The notes under the pieces are model-generated. The model searched no databases and was not told the origin of the DNA. It worked only from the letters and a program-made list of their open reading frames with translations. From Symsagittifera roscoffensis (lineage: Eukaryota; Xenacoelomorpha; Acoela; Convolutidae), in the NCBI RefSeq assembly GCF_963678635.1, contig NC_087071.1:36542438-36606437 (forward strand): 64,000 bases of DNA, given 5' to 3'. A program made the position numbers and the translations under genes. Of the stretch, positions 49,585 to 60,400 are shown piece after piece; the stretch's first letter is position 1, and every line of letters starts with the position of its first letter.

Positions 49585-50208
49585 CCAGAGGCGAATCTAA
49601 GATTTTCTCGAGGGGGTGGGGCAGATTTTCAAAACAAAAATCGAAATTTTTGTCGATTTTTTTTAGGTCGACCAAATTGATTTTCCGACATCCCCAAGCA
49701 CTACAAAGACCCCGTTTTAACCAAAATTTCTGCGCCCCAGGCAAAAATATGAAAAACAGGCCGATAAAAGCGTTTTGGGCACTTTTTGGAAAATTTTGAC
49801 CAAAAGAAATTGCGTTTTTCAGCGCGCTTCCCCCTCAACATAAGTATAAAATGGCGCCTTTAAAACAACTTTACGGTCCGATGCCAAAAATGGATATCTC
49901 ATAATAGTACAAAAGGAGGACCCTTTGGGTCGCAGGGGGTCGAATCCCTTAGGGAGAAAAATCTCACCCCCCTTAAATCCGCCACTGCCCGGAACCTTGG
50001 AATCAACCCTAAAATTTGTCCAAAAGTGCATTTGGCGCTAATATATAAGTTTGAGGGGCGGACGCGCGCCGAAAACGCGCGATTTTTTGGTAAAAACTTC
50101 TAAAAAGCAAAAAAAAGCCTAAAACACCTTTTTTGCCCTTTTTATTTCAAACCAATTTGGCCGTCCGACAAAACTCAACCCTTCGAGAAAACCCTAGATC
50201 CGCCCCTG
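49585..50208. mobile_element. Non-autonomous element with 30-bp terminal inverted repeats
   Basis: The left terminus CCAGAGGCGAATCTAAGATT and the inverted right terminus GCAGGGGCGGATCTAGGGTT continue in register through TTTCTCGA-GGG. The interior holds AAAATGGATATCTCATAATA and a second, internal terminus-like AAATCCGCCACTGCCC near 49,975, suggesting nesting. Overlapping open frames are incidental. Termini of the GGGGCGGATCTAGG type are common on DNA transposons, but I do not assign a superfamily. Confidence 0.65.
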
Positions 50209-50740
50209 CGGGAAAAGGGTAATTGTTGTACGAGTGTTATTGTGGAATGCGGCGTTCGCGAGTCGAGATTTCTTGCCTAATTTGAAGCAAGCTTTGAGCG
50301 GTTTTTTAGATGATTGCGCTCAAAATCTTGCTTCCAAATAATCGGTTTGAGCGTTTTTTGATTGATTTAATTAAAAAAAAAACGGCTCAAAAAGCGCTCA
50401 AACCTTGCGCGGTGTTTGAGTGGTTTATCAAAAAATTTGGATTCTTAATTGTGGGAGTAGATGAGCAGAAAATTTAAAAAAAAAAACTGGGGAAAATGGC
50501 CATTTTAGATAACGTTGGCGCAAATTATTATAAGTATAAACGCCTCTATTGGCGATCGACGTACCCATTTTTGTGGTTCAAAATTTAAATTTAGTTTCAT
50601 ATTTGAAAGTCAAAGCCCTTATTGAATTTTACCCCTTGGCAATTAACCAACCCAATTGTTTAGATTGCAAAATTCTAGCGTTTCTAATTTGGATTACTAT
50701 TTGAGCAGATAATTTACACATATACGTAGGAGCATATGTT

Positions 50741-50945
50741 TTGATTGCAAAAGAAACTACCTCTAGTCAGTGCAAAATGGAATGTTGTGATTGCAAATCT
50801 ATCTTTCGGCAACGAAAAGTCACAGCGAAACTTTGCAAAATCAACAGGCCCGTTAGAGAATACCACCAAGAGGAAAAAAAAAGAAGAGACTTCCAAAAAG
50901 TATCTGCAGAGAAGTTACAGAAAATTAGAATAAACTGAAATAAAA
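50741..50945 (+). other. Coding-like open stretch with adjacent AATAAA
   Basis: Two plus-strand frames are open over about 190 bp and rich in K, E and C (for example CKMECCDCKSIF in one frame). An AATAAA lies at 50,940. No family is recognised and the two frames cannot both be real. It may be a terminal exon, or only a purine-rich patch. Confidence 0.2.
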
Positions 50946-51517
50946 AATAGCACAACATTTGGAAGTTCGCATAATTTTGACTTTTCTCATTTGAAGATTC
51001 AAATAATTAATATTTTATAATTTAATTATAATTGTAATTTTTAATCGCGTTTTTTTTCGAGTTGGTTGGTAAGGATAGTCAATTATAAGTTGACTTAAAA
51101 TAAGTTTCTTTTATTGTTTTATCAGATTTCTCCGTTAAATTTTCTGAACCGACAAACTTTTTGAAAATATGATTTTTTTCCTCCGTTTTTCTTTTATCCT
51201 CTGAATTAAAAATTTGGCTGTAAAGTCCGTTGACGCTGTGACAACTTTGAGTGAAGCCGTAATATTAGGCTCTTTGAATTGAGACAAGAATTTCAGCTTG
51301 CAATTTTTATAGTAAATAGGGCAAAATTAAAAAGACGCGTTGTTGTTGCGCCAGTGTGATTTCATGCGCGGAACGTACAGAACTTTATCAGAACGCCCGA
51401 TGCGTCTTGTAACTTTTTACTTTAAGTTTTTTTTCTAACTCTGGAAACTATATTTTTGATTGACATCTCTCAGTTCATTAAACTGCAAAAAAAAATTCAT
51501 ATTTTTGAAATTATGAT

Positions 51518-52251
51518 AAATTTTTGAAAAAAAAAAACAGTCAAAAAGCCGTTTTTGGCCTTTTTTTTTTTAAATTTTGACTAAAATATTGCGTTTTTTT
51601 GGCGCGCGCTCCCCTCAAAGTTTAGTATATATTGGCGCCCAAGGCGCCTTTAAAAAATTTTCAGGATCGGTTGCTCAAAAATGGATTTCTTAAAAAGTAT
51701 AAAAGGGGGGAAAAGCCAACAAATCCCCTTGTCATCAATATTCCAATATTTCTTCGACAGCCGGAAAAATAAGATATAAACTCAGTGCTTCATCAACGCG
51801 ACAAACAAACTTGAGTTTTAAAACTAGAAACAAAAAAAACAATGATCGGCAGGGGCGGATTTAGGGGGGCGGGGGTCGCCATGCCCCCTCGCACCTCCCC
51901 CCCTAAATCCGCCCCTGCCGATCATTGTTTTTTTTTGTTTCTAGTTTTAAAACTCAAGTTTGTTTGTCGCGTTGATGAAGCACTGAGTTTATATCTTATT
52001 TTTCCGGCTGTCGAAGAAATATTGGAATATTGATGACAAGGGGATTTGTTGGCTTTTCCCCCCTTTTATACTTTTTAAGAAATCCATTTTTGAGCAACCG
52101 ATCCTGAAAATTTTTTAAAGGCGCCTTGGGCGCCAATATATACTAAACTTTCAGGGGAGCGCGCGCCAAAAAAACGCAATATTTTTTGTCAAAATTTTTT
52201 TAAAAAAGGCCAAAAACGGCTGTTTTGACTGTTTTTTTTTTTTCAAAAATT
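51518..52251. mobile_element. Nearly perfect 734-bp palindrome (foldback element)
   Basis: Positions pair around a centre at about 51,883.5. Arms of about 350 bp match base for base over long runs, with only scattered differences and small indels in A/T runs. The unpaired loop is about 28 bp (51,870-51,897). Inner arm ends read CAGGGGCGGATTTAGGGGGG and its inverse. The arms contain GGCGCC-rich blocks also found at 47,590-47,700 and in part at 49,800-49,900. There is no transposase. Arm identity implies a recent origin or active homogenisation. Confidence 0.9.
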
Positions 52252-52560
52252 TGCCTGCGGCGCAGAAAATTTAGCCAAAATAGGGGCAAAAATCAATTTG
52301 GTCGACCTAAAAAAAAATTAAAGGGTCGTCAAAATTTTCCTTGTGGATTATTCAAAAACTATGTTGGTAGCATCTCAAACTTATACACGAAAACCTAGTT
52401 TATTGCGCATAGAAAGCCTGTATATTGAAAAATCAATACTGAATTTTAACAAACTTTAACAGTGACCGGTTGTTGTTTGAAACCATTTTAGTTGCTCTGC
52501 TAGTATTAAAACTGTGAAATTAAAACTGTGATCAAATAACTTTGGATAATTTGACTAGCG

Positions 52561-52831
52561 ATGCTTAAACTTTTTGCTCGAATCACCAATGCGATGAAGG
52601 TCTTTTGTCAACACCAATACTTCCCAGCTTTTGGTGTTGATGATATTTCCATGGAGCAAGTTTTTTGTTTGCAATTGGACCTTTTAGAGGATTCCCAATG
52701 CATCTCTGTGGCTTGATCTCAATTTCATACAATATTTGATGACTTTCTTTGTTTTGCGGTCTAAGCAATGTTGATGACTTTTCTCTGATTTGACCACTTG
52801 TCAAACAAATGTATTTGCTAAACCAGAACAA
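52561..52831. other. Overlapping coding-like frames on both strands
   Basis: On the plus strand, an ATG at 52,561 opens 51 codons with a natural-looking composition (for example AFGVDDISMEQVF) before a TGA; the same frame then stays open for 15 more codons. On the minus strand, an 82-codon frame covers 52,831-52,583. No family is recognised in either. At most this is a decayed exon. Confidence 0.2.
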
Positions 52832-52839
52832 TTTTAAGC

Positions 52840-53330
52840 TGAAAAAAAAGGTTTATGGTGTATTTTTCTCATTTTTTGAATTTTTTCAAATTGTTTTTAG
52901 AACTTTTTTAGCAGTTCAACATTCTGATATATTATGAAATGCATTTTTGGTGATTTTCAGCATAACTAAATAAAGTATCAATAAATTTCATCGCTGTTCA
53001 TTTTGGCCGATCTAATTGATCATCAATTTTTTTGCAAATGATAATTTTTTAAGACAAAAGTCTGTTGCTTCGAATAGGCTTCTTAGGCGATTTCTACAAA
53101 ACTTTTGGCTTCTTAGGCGATTTCGACAATACCAGTCAAAAATAACATTTTGAGACCAAAGAAAAAATTATTAAACCAGTGAGTAAAGTTATAGACGCTT
53201 AAAAAAGTTAGCTTGTGGAACCTGATCTAAACTACATTTTATGATTGGATAAATTAGATATTTTACCAATGTAAAGTATTTAATATTAACCAATCATGAT
53301 CCATCTAACTAACAACCCACTTATTTGTAA
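52840..53330. other. 5' flank of the retrotransposon; no gene seen
   Basis: AT-rich. GGCTTCTTAGGCGATTT occurs twice 32 bp apart near 53,078-53,127. Confidence 0.4.
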
Positions 53331-53331
53331 G

Positions 53332-53625
53332 TGCTGAAATTACTTGTAATTTCAGCACCAGAGAGATTTGAATTTAACTTAGAAATTAGTTGCACTCTCC
53401 CGAGTACTTCAGCAGCCGCAATAAACCAGTATACCCTAGATCTATTGAGCCTAGCAGAGACTAGTTAAACAACCTGAGACTAGATAGTATAAGAGTAAGA
53501 TTAGGATCGGTATTAGACTAAGAAGTTGCACGAATCTATCCGGCCGAAAATAAGATAGCGTGACGAGCAGACGGTGTACCCTATCCGAAATTACTCTATG
53601 AGTTATACACTCCAGTCCTAACTCA
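53332..53625 (+). repeat. Candidate 5' LTR
   Basis: The proposed bounds are TG at 53,332 and CA at 53,625, two bases before a tRNA-like primer site, giving 294 bp. The 5' end lies in a perfect 13-bp inverted repeat (53,331-53,343 with 53,346-53,358). An AATAAA lies at 53,420. The 3' partner is outside the window, so the 5' bound in particular is inferred. Confidence 0.45.
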
Positions 53626-53627
53626 TC

Positions 53628-53650
53628 TGGTGCGACCATAAGTCTCGAAC
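53628..53650 (+). promoter_or_regulatory. Candidate primer-binding site
   Basis: TGGTGCGACC begins with the TGG complementary to a tRNA CCA end. Further along, the reverse complement contains GTTCGAGAC, like a tRNA T-loop, at almost the right distance (one base short). The tRNA identity is not assigned. Confidence 0.55.
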
Positions 53651-54876
53651 AAGACCTTAATAGATTAGAATTAACCAAAATAGATTAGAAATTAGACAAA
53701 AACATTTCCAAAATGTTATACGACAATAATTTAATCGAAATGTCTCTACGACTCAATAGATCAGAGCCAATATTCCGAACCATAACAGAACTACCCGGAA
53801 TTGGAAGAAGACCTCGAACTAGAGACGACATACGACAAAGTAGAAACTTGCCGTATATTTATATGATAGTTCGGCAAAAGCCAGAACAAACTTTTATATT
53901 TCGAATACTACTCGCAATGAATTTAGATTTCCATTTGCAAACATAAAACCTTGAAGTTAATCTTCAAAATCATTTCCGGCGCTAAACAAAATTAATAATA
54001 TACAATAACGATTGATAAAAAGATCTCAGATCGTTTCCCTAAAACTCTGCAGTAATATATAAAACATGTTTGAAAAATATTTATTGGAAAATAAAAATAA
54101 AAATTAGTAGCATGACAATAAATAGTTAGTAATCATAAATCATCCTGTTGTTCCAGCTTCATCACCTAAAACATAACAGCAATCATAAACCCACTAATAT
54201 CATAAAACACTAAACCTTTCCTTTACACAAATTTAAAATTTTATTAAAACTTAAATCCACTTAATTTTAAAATCAGATCATCAAGGCTTATCCTTGGATC
54301 TTAAATCATTTTCTATTTAATTAAATTTCAAACTTGATCATCAAGGCCTATCCTTGGATCAAACAGAACAACTTTGTTCTCCCCCACCCACTTGATTACT
54401 GTCTAACGACCTCAAACGTCGATTCACTGTCCAACCCTTTCTAAAGACCTAAGACTAATAGAAATTTTTAAACAAAACTAATCATTCAAATTAGGATAAA
54501 CAGTGAAGAACTTCGGTTATTCATCCTTCACTTGACCCCCCCTCTTACCAGACCCAGGATAAATCTTAGACTTAGTAAGTTTAAAATAGTATCTAACGAA
54601 CTACTCGCGTTCTAATTATACCTGAACCTTGTGGATCGATTTACTATTCTCCAACCTTTGAACACAATCACTACCCCTAAGTAAGATTAAGTAAGTTAAC
54701 ACCTTAACTTATACTAGTCACGAGAAAGTAAAAATCATTCTTCGGAATAGATATACTTTTCTCTCCAACCCTGAACAAATAGACCCAGGTTAAGCTAACC
54801 AAAAAATCGTAAGGACTAACAGTTTAAGCAATTAGAATTCACCTAATACCCTTTTGCATCCGTCATCCTAAACCTT
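53651..54876 (+). other. Long retrotransposon leader with duplicated hairpin
   Basis: This is 1.2 kb without a supported gene. GATCATCAAGGC followed by TATCCTTGGATC occurs at 54,276-54,300 and 54,336-54,360, a 60-bp period; each can fold with CAAGG pairing to CCTTG. A 77-codon frame at 53,713-53,946 has no supporting feature. Confidence 0.5.
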
Positions 54877-55344
54877 ATGTCATTTAAAAACCTAGGAAAT
54901 AAACAAACAATCGTTTTACACAATTGCGAAATAGATAACAAAAAATACGACCTTGTAATCACACCTCATACACAAACAGTTGGATACATTCGCACAAAAC
55001 GACAAACACTAAAGAGAAAAATAATAACGAAACAAAGACAAATAACAAGAAAAAGATTTTCAAAAAATCGAAACGCATTTTCAGAATCAGAAACCAACAG
55101 TTTAGACGAACTTTACAAACTAAAAGAATCAATAGATAAAAATTGCCCAATTCACGATCAATTATATTTCTCTGACTCAGAAACAACTTCAAATTCATCA
55201 CAAAGAGGAAAAAGAAGAATAAAAAAGCAGTATAAACACAAACCAGTACATTTATACAATTGGAATCAACCAATTCGACACATTAATAATTACATATTAA
55301 CAGTCATCGAACGAAAAAATGAGTTCAACGCACACCCCAGGTGA
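54877..55344 (+). CDS. Small basic protein of the retrotransposon ('ORF0'), 155 aa
   Basis: This frame sits between the leader and gag and has the same A-rich, G-poor composition as gag and pol. The protein is strongly basic in its first half (KRQTLKRKIITKQRQITRKR around residues 41-60), followed by an acidic serine-rich stretch (SDSETTSNSS) and a second basic cluster (GKRRIKKQYKHK). It overlaps the start of the gag ORF by 26 nt in a different frame, so translation of gag would need reinitiation, leaky scanning or frameshifting. I recognise no domain. It could be an accessory nucleic-acid-binding protein or the detached N-terminus of Gag. Confidence 0.55.
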   Translation: MSFKNLGNKQTIVLHNCEIDNKKYDLVITPHTQTVGYIRTKRQTLKRKIITKQRQITRKRFSKNRNAFSESETNSLDELYKLKESIDKNCPIHDQLYFSDSETTSNSSQRGKRRIKKQYKHKPVHLYNWNQPIRHINNYILTVIERKNEFNAHPR

Positions 55345-57415
55345 CGAAACTCCAGATGATGATGAAATCTTTCCTTTTATAGTAGATGCAACTACTGATA
55401 GAGGACGACATATATTTTGTAAAAATTTACTCTTAAATTTATTTGAACCAGGAATCAGTCCATGTAAAACAGAATTCCCAGATATAAAGATCAAAAGACA
55501 AATCATAGACCACTACCTAAAAGATATATGCAACATAACACAACAGTATGGAATCTACTCCATAGAATTCACCTCACCAAACCATAATCACAGGAAATAT
55601 ACAATTCAAACAGACGATCTTGATTTAGAATTTTCAAAAGTTTTTTCAGAATATATAAAAAGCATCCAATACCATAACTCACAAAGAGCAAACTCCATTT
55701 TCACTAATGAAGTTTTCGCAATAATATATAGTTATATTTCAATATTAGAAAACGAAATCCCATTAACAAATATCTCACCGACAGAAACATCTAAACATTT
55801 AAGAGTACGACATGAAATCACACTACTCTCTAGTTATTTAAATATTATTAAAGAAAATTTCACGAAAGACGACGTTTCACAACATACCAAACACGATTTA
55901 CAAAAAATTTTGGCATGGTTCATAATAGATTATTTCACACACAATATTGATTTAATTGCACAAGCAAGAAAAAATTTTAGACCCCAAAATTCGAATGATG
56001 ATACCGCTATCACAGAACAATCAGATTATGTTTGGGACCCCGAATGGTCTCATCCCGCATTTATAAGCTTTTCACAATCAATCTCAAGTCAAGCAATAAG
56101 TACAATATCTTACATAAGAGATTATGTAAGAGTAATACCCTTAACCATTGATGCAACACCATTAAACTATAATACATTTTTACCCGATACACAAAATAAT
56201 AGTTTAAACTCTACAGTCATACACAACGAAAACCTCAATGGAACTAGGAATCTTACTCAACAAGATATCCAGACACCATCACGCTTCATAAATGAAGAAA
56301 TTGTACACACAACAACTACACAACAAAGTATTTCACCAATACGCCCAAATTTGACAACACCAAGAAATACAAATCCATCACAAACACAAGTAACCTTGCA
56401 ATCAACCGTTAAACCTTCGGTTGCTCCAAAATATTCACATATGGATTACATAACATATAGACCCATGACAATACCATCAAAATCACGCAAAACATTCAAT
56501 AAAAATAACTTTGCAGACCACAATTATAATTATACACATCCATCAAAAACCAATTACCAACCACGAAGAAATTTTAACCAATATACAAGATCTCGAAACT
56601 GGGATAACCCAATGGCCCAATATAATTCAATAAATTTCCAAACAAATCCTCCACAGGATCACAGTGAAAATTACCCATTTTTTCAACAAAATAAAAATAA
56701 AAAACAAACATCTTATCAAATGGATTACTTATCCTCAGATGATGATTTTTTACAACCAGACATATTTGCACCATATACTCAAGAATATCGTGGACAAGGA
56801 ATACAGAAAACACGTACAAATCATAGCAATTTTTCTCCACAACCAATAGATGCACAACATCAACAACCAATTCAACAACAAAATCCAATTAATACACAAT
56901 CTTTTCAACCAATTCAACAACAAAATCCAATGATGGCACACTCGTATCAACCAACACAAATGCAAAATGAAATACCACTCCCATATTATCTCCAACAACA
57001 TGAAATAACAAGAAACCAACTTTCAAGTTTTTCTCAAATGCCAAACGCAGCAGAATCATTACAAATGACAATGAATCCATACCTTATGGGAGGATCATCA
57101 ATAACATCAAACAAACCTTTAATGGTTTTCACAGGAACAGACCCTGAATACTCTGTAGAAGATTATTTAAATGCAGTAACAGCAAACTTGATTTTAGACA
57201 TTGGACCTGAACCAATTAAAACGCCACTACATCAAAACTGGATACATCGACGCACAGCATTGATACAAACAACCTTAGATGGCGCAGCCCAAAAATGGTT
57301 TTCAGTACTACCTCTAGAAATAAAATCAAACAAACAACCGAAAGAAACAAACAACAACAAAGAGTTTTATGTAATGAAATTCGCAGATTACCAAACGAAA
57401 CCATCAAGCAATTAG
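55319..57415 (+). CDS. gag: Gag-like ORF, N-terminal part with half of the capsid domain, 698 aa
   Basis: Gag forms the particle that packages the element's RNA. Residues 1-290 are mixed and unrecognised, and 290-590 are rich in N, Q, P and S. This includes two copies of QPIQQQNP encoded by a 42-bp DNA repeat (56,864 and 56,906). From about residue 597, FTGTDPEYSVEDYLNAV leads to LDGAAQKWFSVLPLEI (W660). This is the pattern of the N-terminal capsid segment in Ty3/Gypsy gag (retrotrans_gag type). The frame then degenerates and stops at 57,415. The rest of the capsid and the zinc knuckle are in the -1 frame, inside the next ORF. Because the break falls within the capsid and not after nucleocapsid, I read it as a lesion. 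Confidence 0.8.
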   Translation: MSSTHTPGDETPDDDEIFPFIVDATTDRGRHIFCKNLLLNLFEPGISPCKTEFPDIKIKRQIIDHYLKDICNITQQYGIYSIEFTSPNHNHRKYTIQTDDLDLEFSKVFSEYIKSIQYHNSQRANSIFTNEVFAIIYSYISILENEIPLTNISPTETSKHLRVRHEITLLSSYLNIIKENFTKDDVSQHTKHDLQKILAWFIIDYFTHNIDLIAQARKNFRPQNSNDDTAITEQSDYVWDPEWSHPAFISFSQSISSQAISTISYIRDYVRVIPLTIDATPLNYNTFLPDTQNNSLNSTVIHNENLNGTRNLTQQDIQTPSRFINEEIVHTTTTQQSISPIRPNLTTPRNTNPSQTQVTLQSTVKPSVAPKYSHMDYITYRPMTIPSKSRKTFNKNNFADHNYNYTHPSKTNYQPRRNFNQYTRSRNWDNPMAQYNSINFQTNPPQDHSENYPFFQQNKNKKQTSYQMDYLSSDDDFLQPDIFAPYTQEYRGQGIQKTRTNHSNFSPQPIDAQHQQPIQQQNPINTQSFQPIQQQNPMMAHSYQPTQMQNEIPLPYYLQQHEITRNQLSSFSQMPNAAESLQMTMNPYLMGGSSITSNKPLMVFTGTDPEYSVEDYLNAVTANLILDIGPEPIKTPLHQNWIHRRTALIQTTLDGAAQKWFSVLPLEIKSNKQPKETNNNKEFYVMKFADYQTKPSSN
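57211..57415 (+). other. gag/pol frame overlap inside the capsid domain
   Basis: Both frames are open over about 205 bp; pol is -1 relative to gag. The join must fall near the CAAA-rich run at 57,327-57,360. The W/F-rich segment usually found between the two capsid motifs is missing in both frames. This fits a small frame-changing deletion between short CAAA repeats. Confidence 0.6.
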
Positions 57416-60400
57416 CAGTAAGAATCGAAACACTAGTTCGAAAAGCATACTCACTAAATACACACGACTATAAAAATACAAAAATGACAGAAATCTTAAT
57501 GATGACCTTAACACCACAATTAAGGAAAATAGCAATAAAAAAGAGAGCATCCCATCCTTCCTCAATTCGAGAACCCGATTTAGATTTTCGAAAACTAGTA
57601 GACAAACTAGAACAAGCAGAAGTTACAATGAAACTAGAAGAAACGGAAAATCTGAAATTACAATATGTTAACAGAATTGAAACGACTTCCACTAATATTA
57701 ATAATATACAGGAATCAGACACAGACCTCGTTGAAAAAATCACTGAAATACTCAATATTTATGAAAAGAACCCAAACTTTAAAGGCAAACCATCTTTCAA
57801 AAAATGGTGTAATTATTGCCGACGATACGGACATAGTATTTCCGAATGTAGACAAAAACAGCAAGATAGTCAAAATAAACCTCAAAAATACAAAGAACCA
57901 AATAAGTCATTTTATCAATATATGAAGAAAGATCAAAATCTACCAAACAAAAATGTATATAGCAACAATAGTTCCGGAAAACCACTTCCGAACAATACAA
58001 GCTATACAAGAAATCAATCCCCATATAACTCAAGTTATAGAGGAAGATCGCCAGAACGAAGAAACACACAAAATTCACCACAAAATCACTACAATAGACC
58101 AAATAGTAGAAATAACTACTCCAGATCTAATTCAAACACAACACAGTTTGCTTCTAGATCTAATTCCCAATCACGAAATAGATATTATCAAAACAATCAA
58201 TCACGAAACTCATCATACAATAGAAATAGAAACTATTCCAATAATCGAAATAGAAGTTATTCAAACAATCGAAGTCAATATTATCCAAATAACCGATCAA
58301 GAAATAACTCATATAACAGACCAAACAACAATTATCAAAATAGATCGCGAAATAATTCACAAAACCGACATTCAAGTTATAATAATCGTTATAGAAATTA
58401 TTCCCAATCACCACACCGGAATAATAATCACTATAATAACTCTAATAATCGTCACAGAAGCAGTACACCTAAACATCAAAGACAAATCAATCAAGTACAG
58501 TCTAACCCAGAAACAACATCAGACCCTCCAGGTATTGATGACACAGTAACTGATACGTTACAACTCAATCAAATAAACTGTACATCATCAGATTCAGAAA
58601 GCGACACAGAAAACACTCTTTCTATCAATATGATAAAAGTCGAAAATGACTATGAAACTGTCATATATGAACAACCTTTCTCATCACACATATATGAAAA
58701 TCAATCAGAATTTCTTCAAAATTATTACACTACACCCATAAATTCCACACCAACGACGCAAGAAACGAATGCAATTAACACTACAAAACAACCCAATCAA
58801 AATGTCAAAACAAAATGCTTGAATACAAACCACATCTATCAAAATATACAAAAAGAACAACCCAAAGAAAAAATTTGGACAATACCATTCCTTTTAGAAA
58901 GCCCAAGAAACAAAGAATTTCAACCACCAGACCTTGAAATTGATTTTTTAATTGATTCAGGAGCAGAATCAAACATAATAAACATTCCCACATGGAATGA
59001 AATAAAAACTTTACACCCAAAGCTAACGCCTCTTGAAACCTCCAGTAAACTAGCAACAGCACAAGGATCAACATTGATAAACTACGGAAAAATCCAATTA
59101 TTTCTCCTCCCCACCAGAACAATGGAGCAAAGCAAAATTCTAAATAAGCCATTTAAACAAATATTCCATATCACTGATATTAAATATAATATCATTGGAA
59201 TACCATTTATTTCAAAGTATATACCAACAATTAACATCCTAAATAGTAAAATATTAATTAAAGATAAGTATACAAAAACAAAAGAAACATCCTTAACATT
59301 TTTTCAAAGATTGAATAAACAACCACCATTCTTTTCAAAATTCTACCCGATATTTAACCAACAAAGAAAACACTTGAAACCACTATCAGGAAACATCTAT
59401 AATTTTTCAATTAAACAAGTTCACCAATATGATAAGGAACAAAACAAACAAAAATTTTATATGTCAGATTTTGAATTCAAACCTATTCATAAATTTTTCA
59501 AAATCACAATCTCTTCAATAAAATATTTGAAAAATTCGAATTCAGATATTATCTCCTTACATGTCTATAACAACACACCTTACCAAGTAACATTACCTTT
59601 AGGACTTTTAGGATATTGTGAAACCAACGCTACAATATCACCAATACACGAAAAAGCCTATCGCGTAAATAATATACTCCAATTATTAGATATTTGCCAA
59701 TCTACAATTCTTAATGAAGAATTATCGATAAATAATATAATAAGTCACGAAAACAAAAATACGGATTATTTCACAAAAACTCCATATTTCAAACCTACAT
59801 TCAACATCAGTAACTACACAGAAGACCAACAGAAATTTTTAACAATGTTTAATTTCCAACATTCACAAATAACACAAGACGAATTCGAAAAGTTAGCCAA
59901 ACAGCTAATTAAATATTCATCAGTCTATGCAACATCAAAATTCGATGTTGGCAAAATCAGTTCATCACTACATCTCCCATTAAAACCAGACGCAGTTTTC
60001 AAAAAACAGAGAGCAAGTAAAGTACCAATTCACTTACATGATAAAGTAAACAGATTACTCGATATTTTAGAACAATACAACATTATATCACCAGTTAATA
60101 AAGAAGAACAACCAAAAGGCAACACATTTATCAACCCCGTTATTATTCTAGCTAAAGGAGAATCATTAAAAATCGTTCTCGATGCTAGATACCTCAATTC
60201 ACTCATAGATGAATCAAAATGTAATTGGCCCATCGAACCAATACAAGTAATTTTAACAAAAATAAACGGCAAATACTTTACAACCGCCGATATGAATAGT
60301 GCATACAATCAAATGCCACTAGATGAACAATCACGACGTTTAACACAATTTGTTATTGGAAACCAACAATATGAATTTAACCGCTTATTCTATGGAATAT

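Noticed and set aside
49380-49799. 139-codon plus-strand frame
   Set aside because: More than half lies inside the terminal-inverted-repeat element at 49,585-50,208, and an overlapping antisense frame is equally open.
49930-49955. GGGTCGAATCCCTTAGGG resembling a tRNA T-arm
   Set aside because: No acceptor, D or anticodon stems can be drawn around it, and it lies inside a transposable element.
53713-53946. 77-codon frame in the retrotransposon leader
   Set aside because: It has no composition, domain or overlap evidence. Long leaders often contain such frames by chance.
57953-58549. 198-codon isoleucine-rich frame inside pol
   Set aside because: It is a shadow of the Asn/Ser/Arg/Tyr-rich tract read in another frame.
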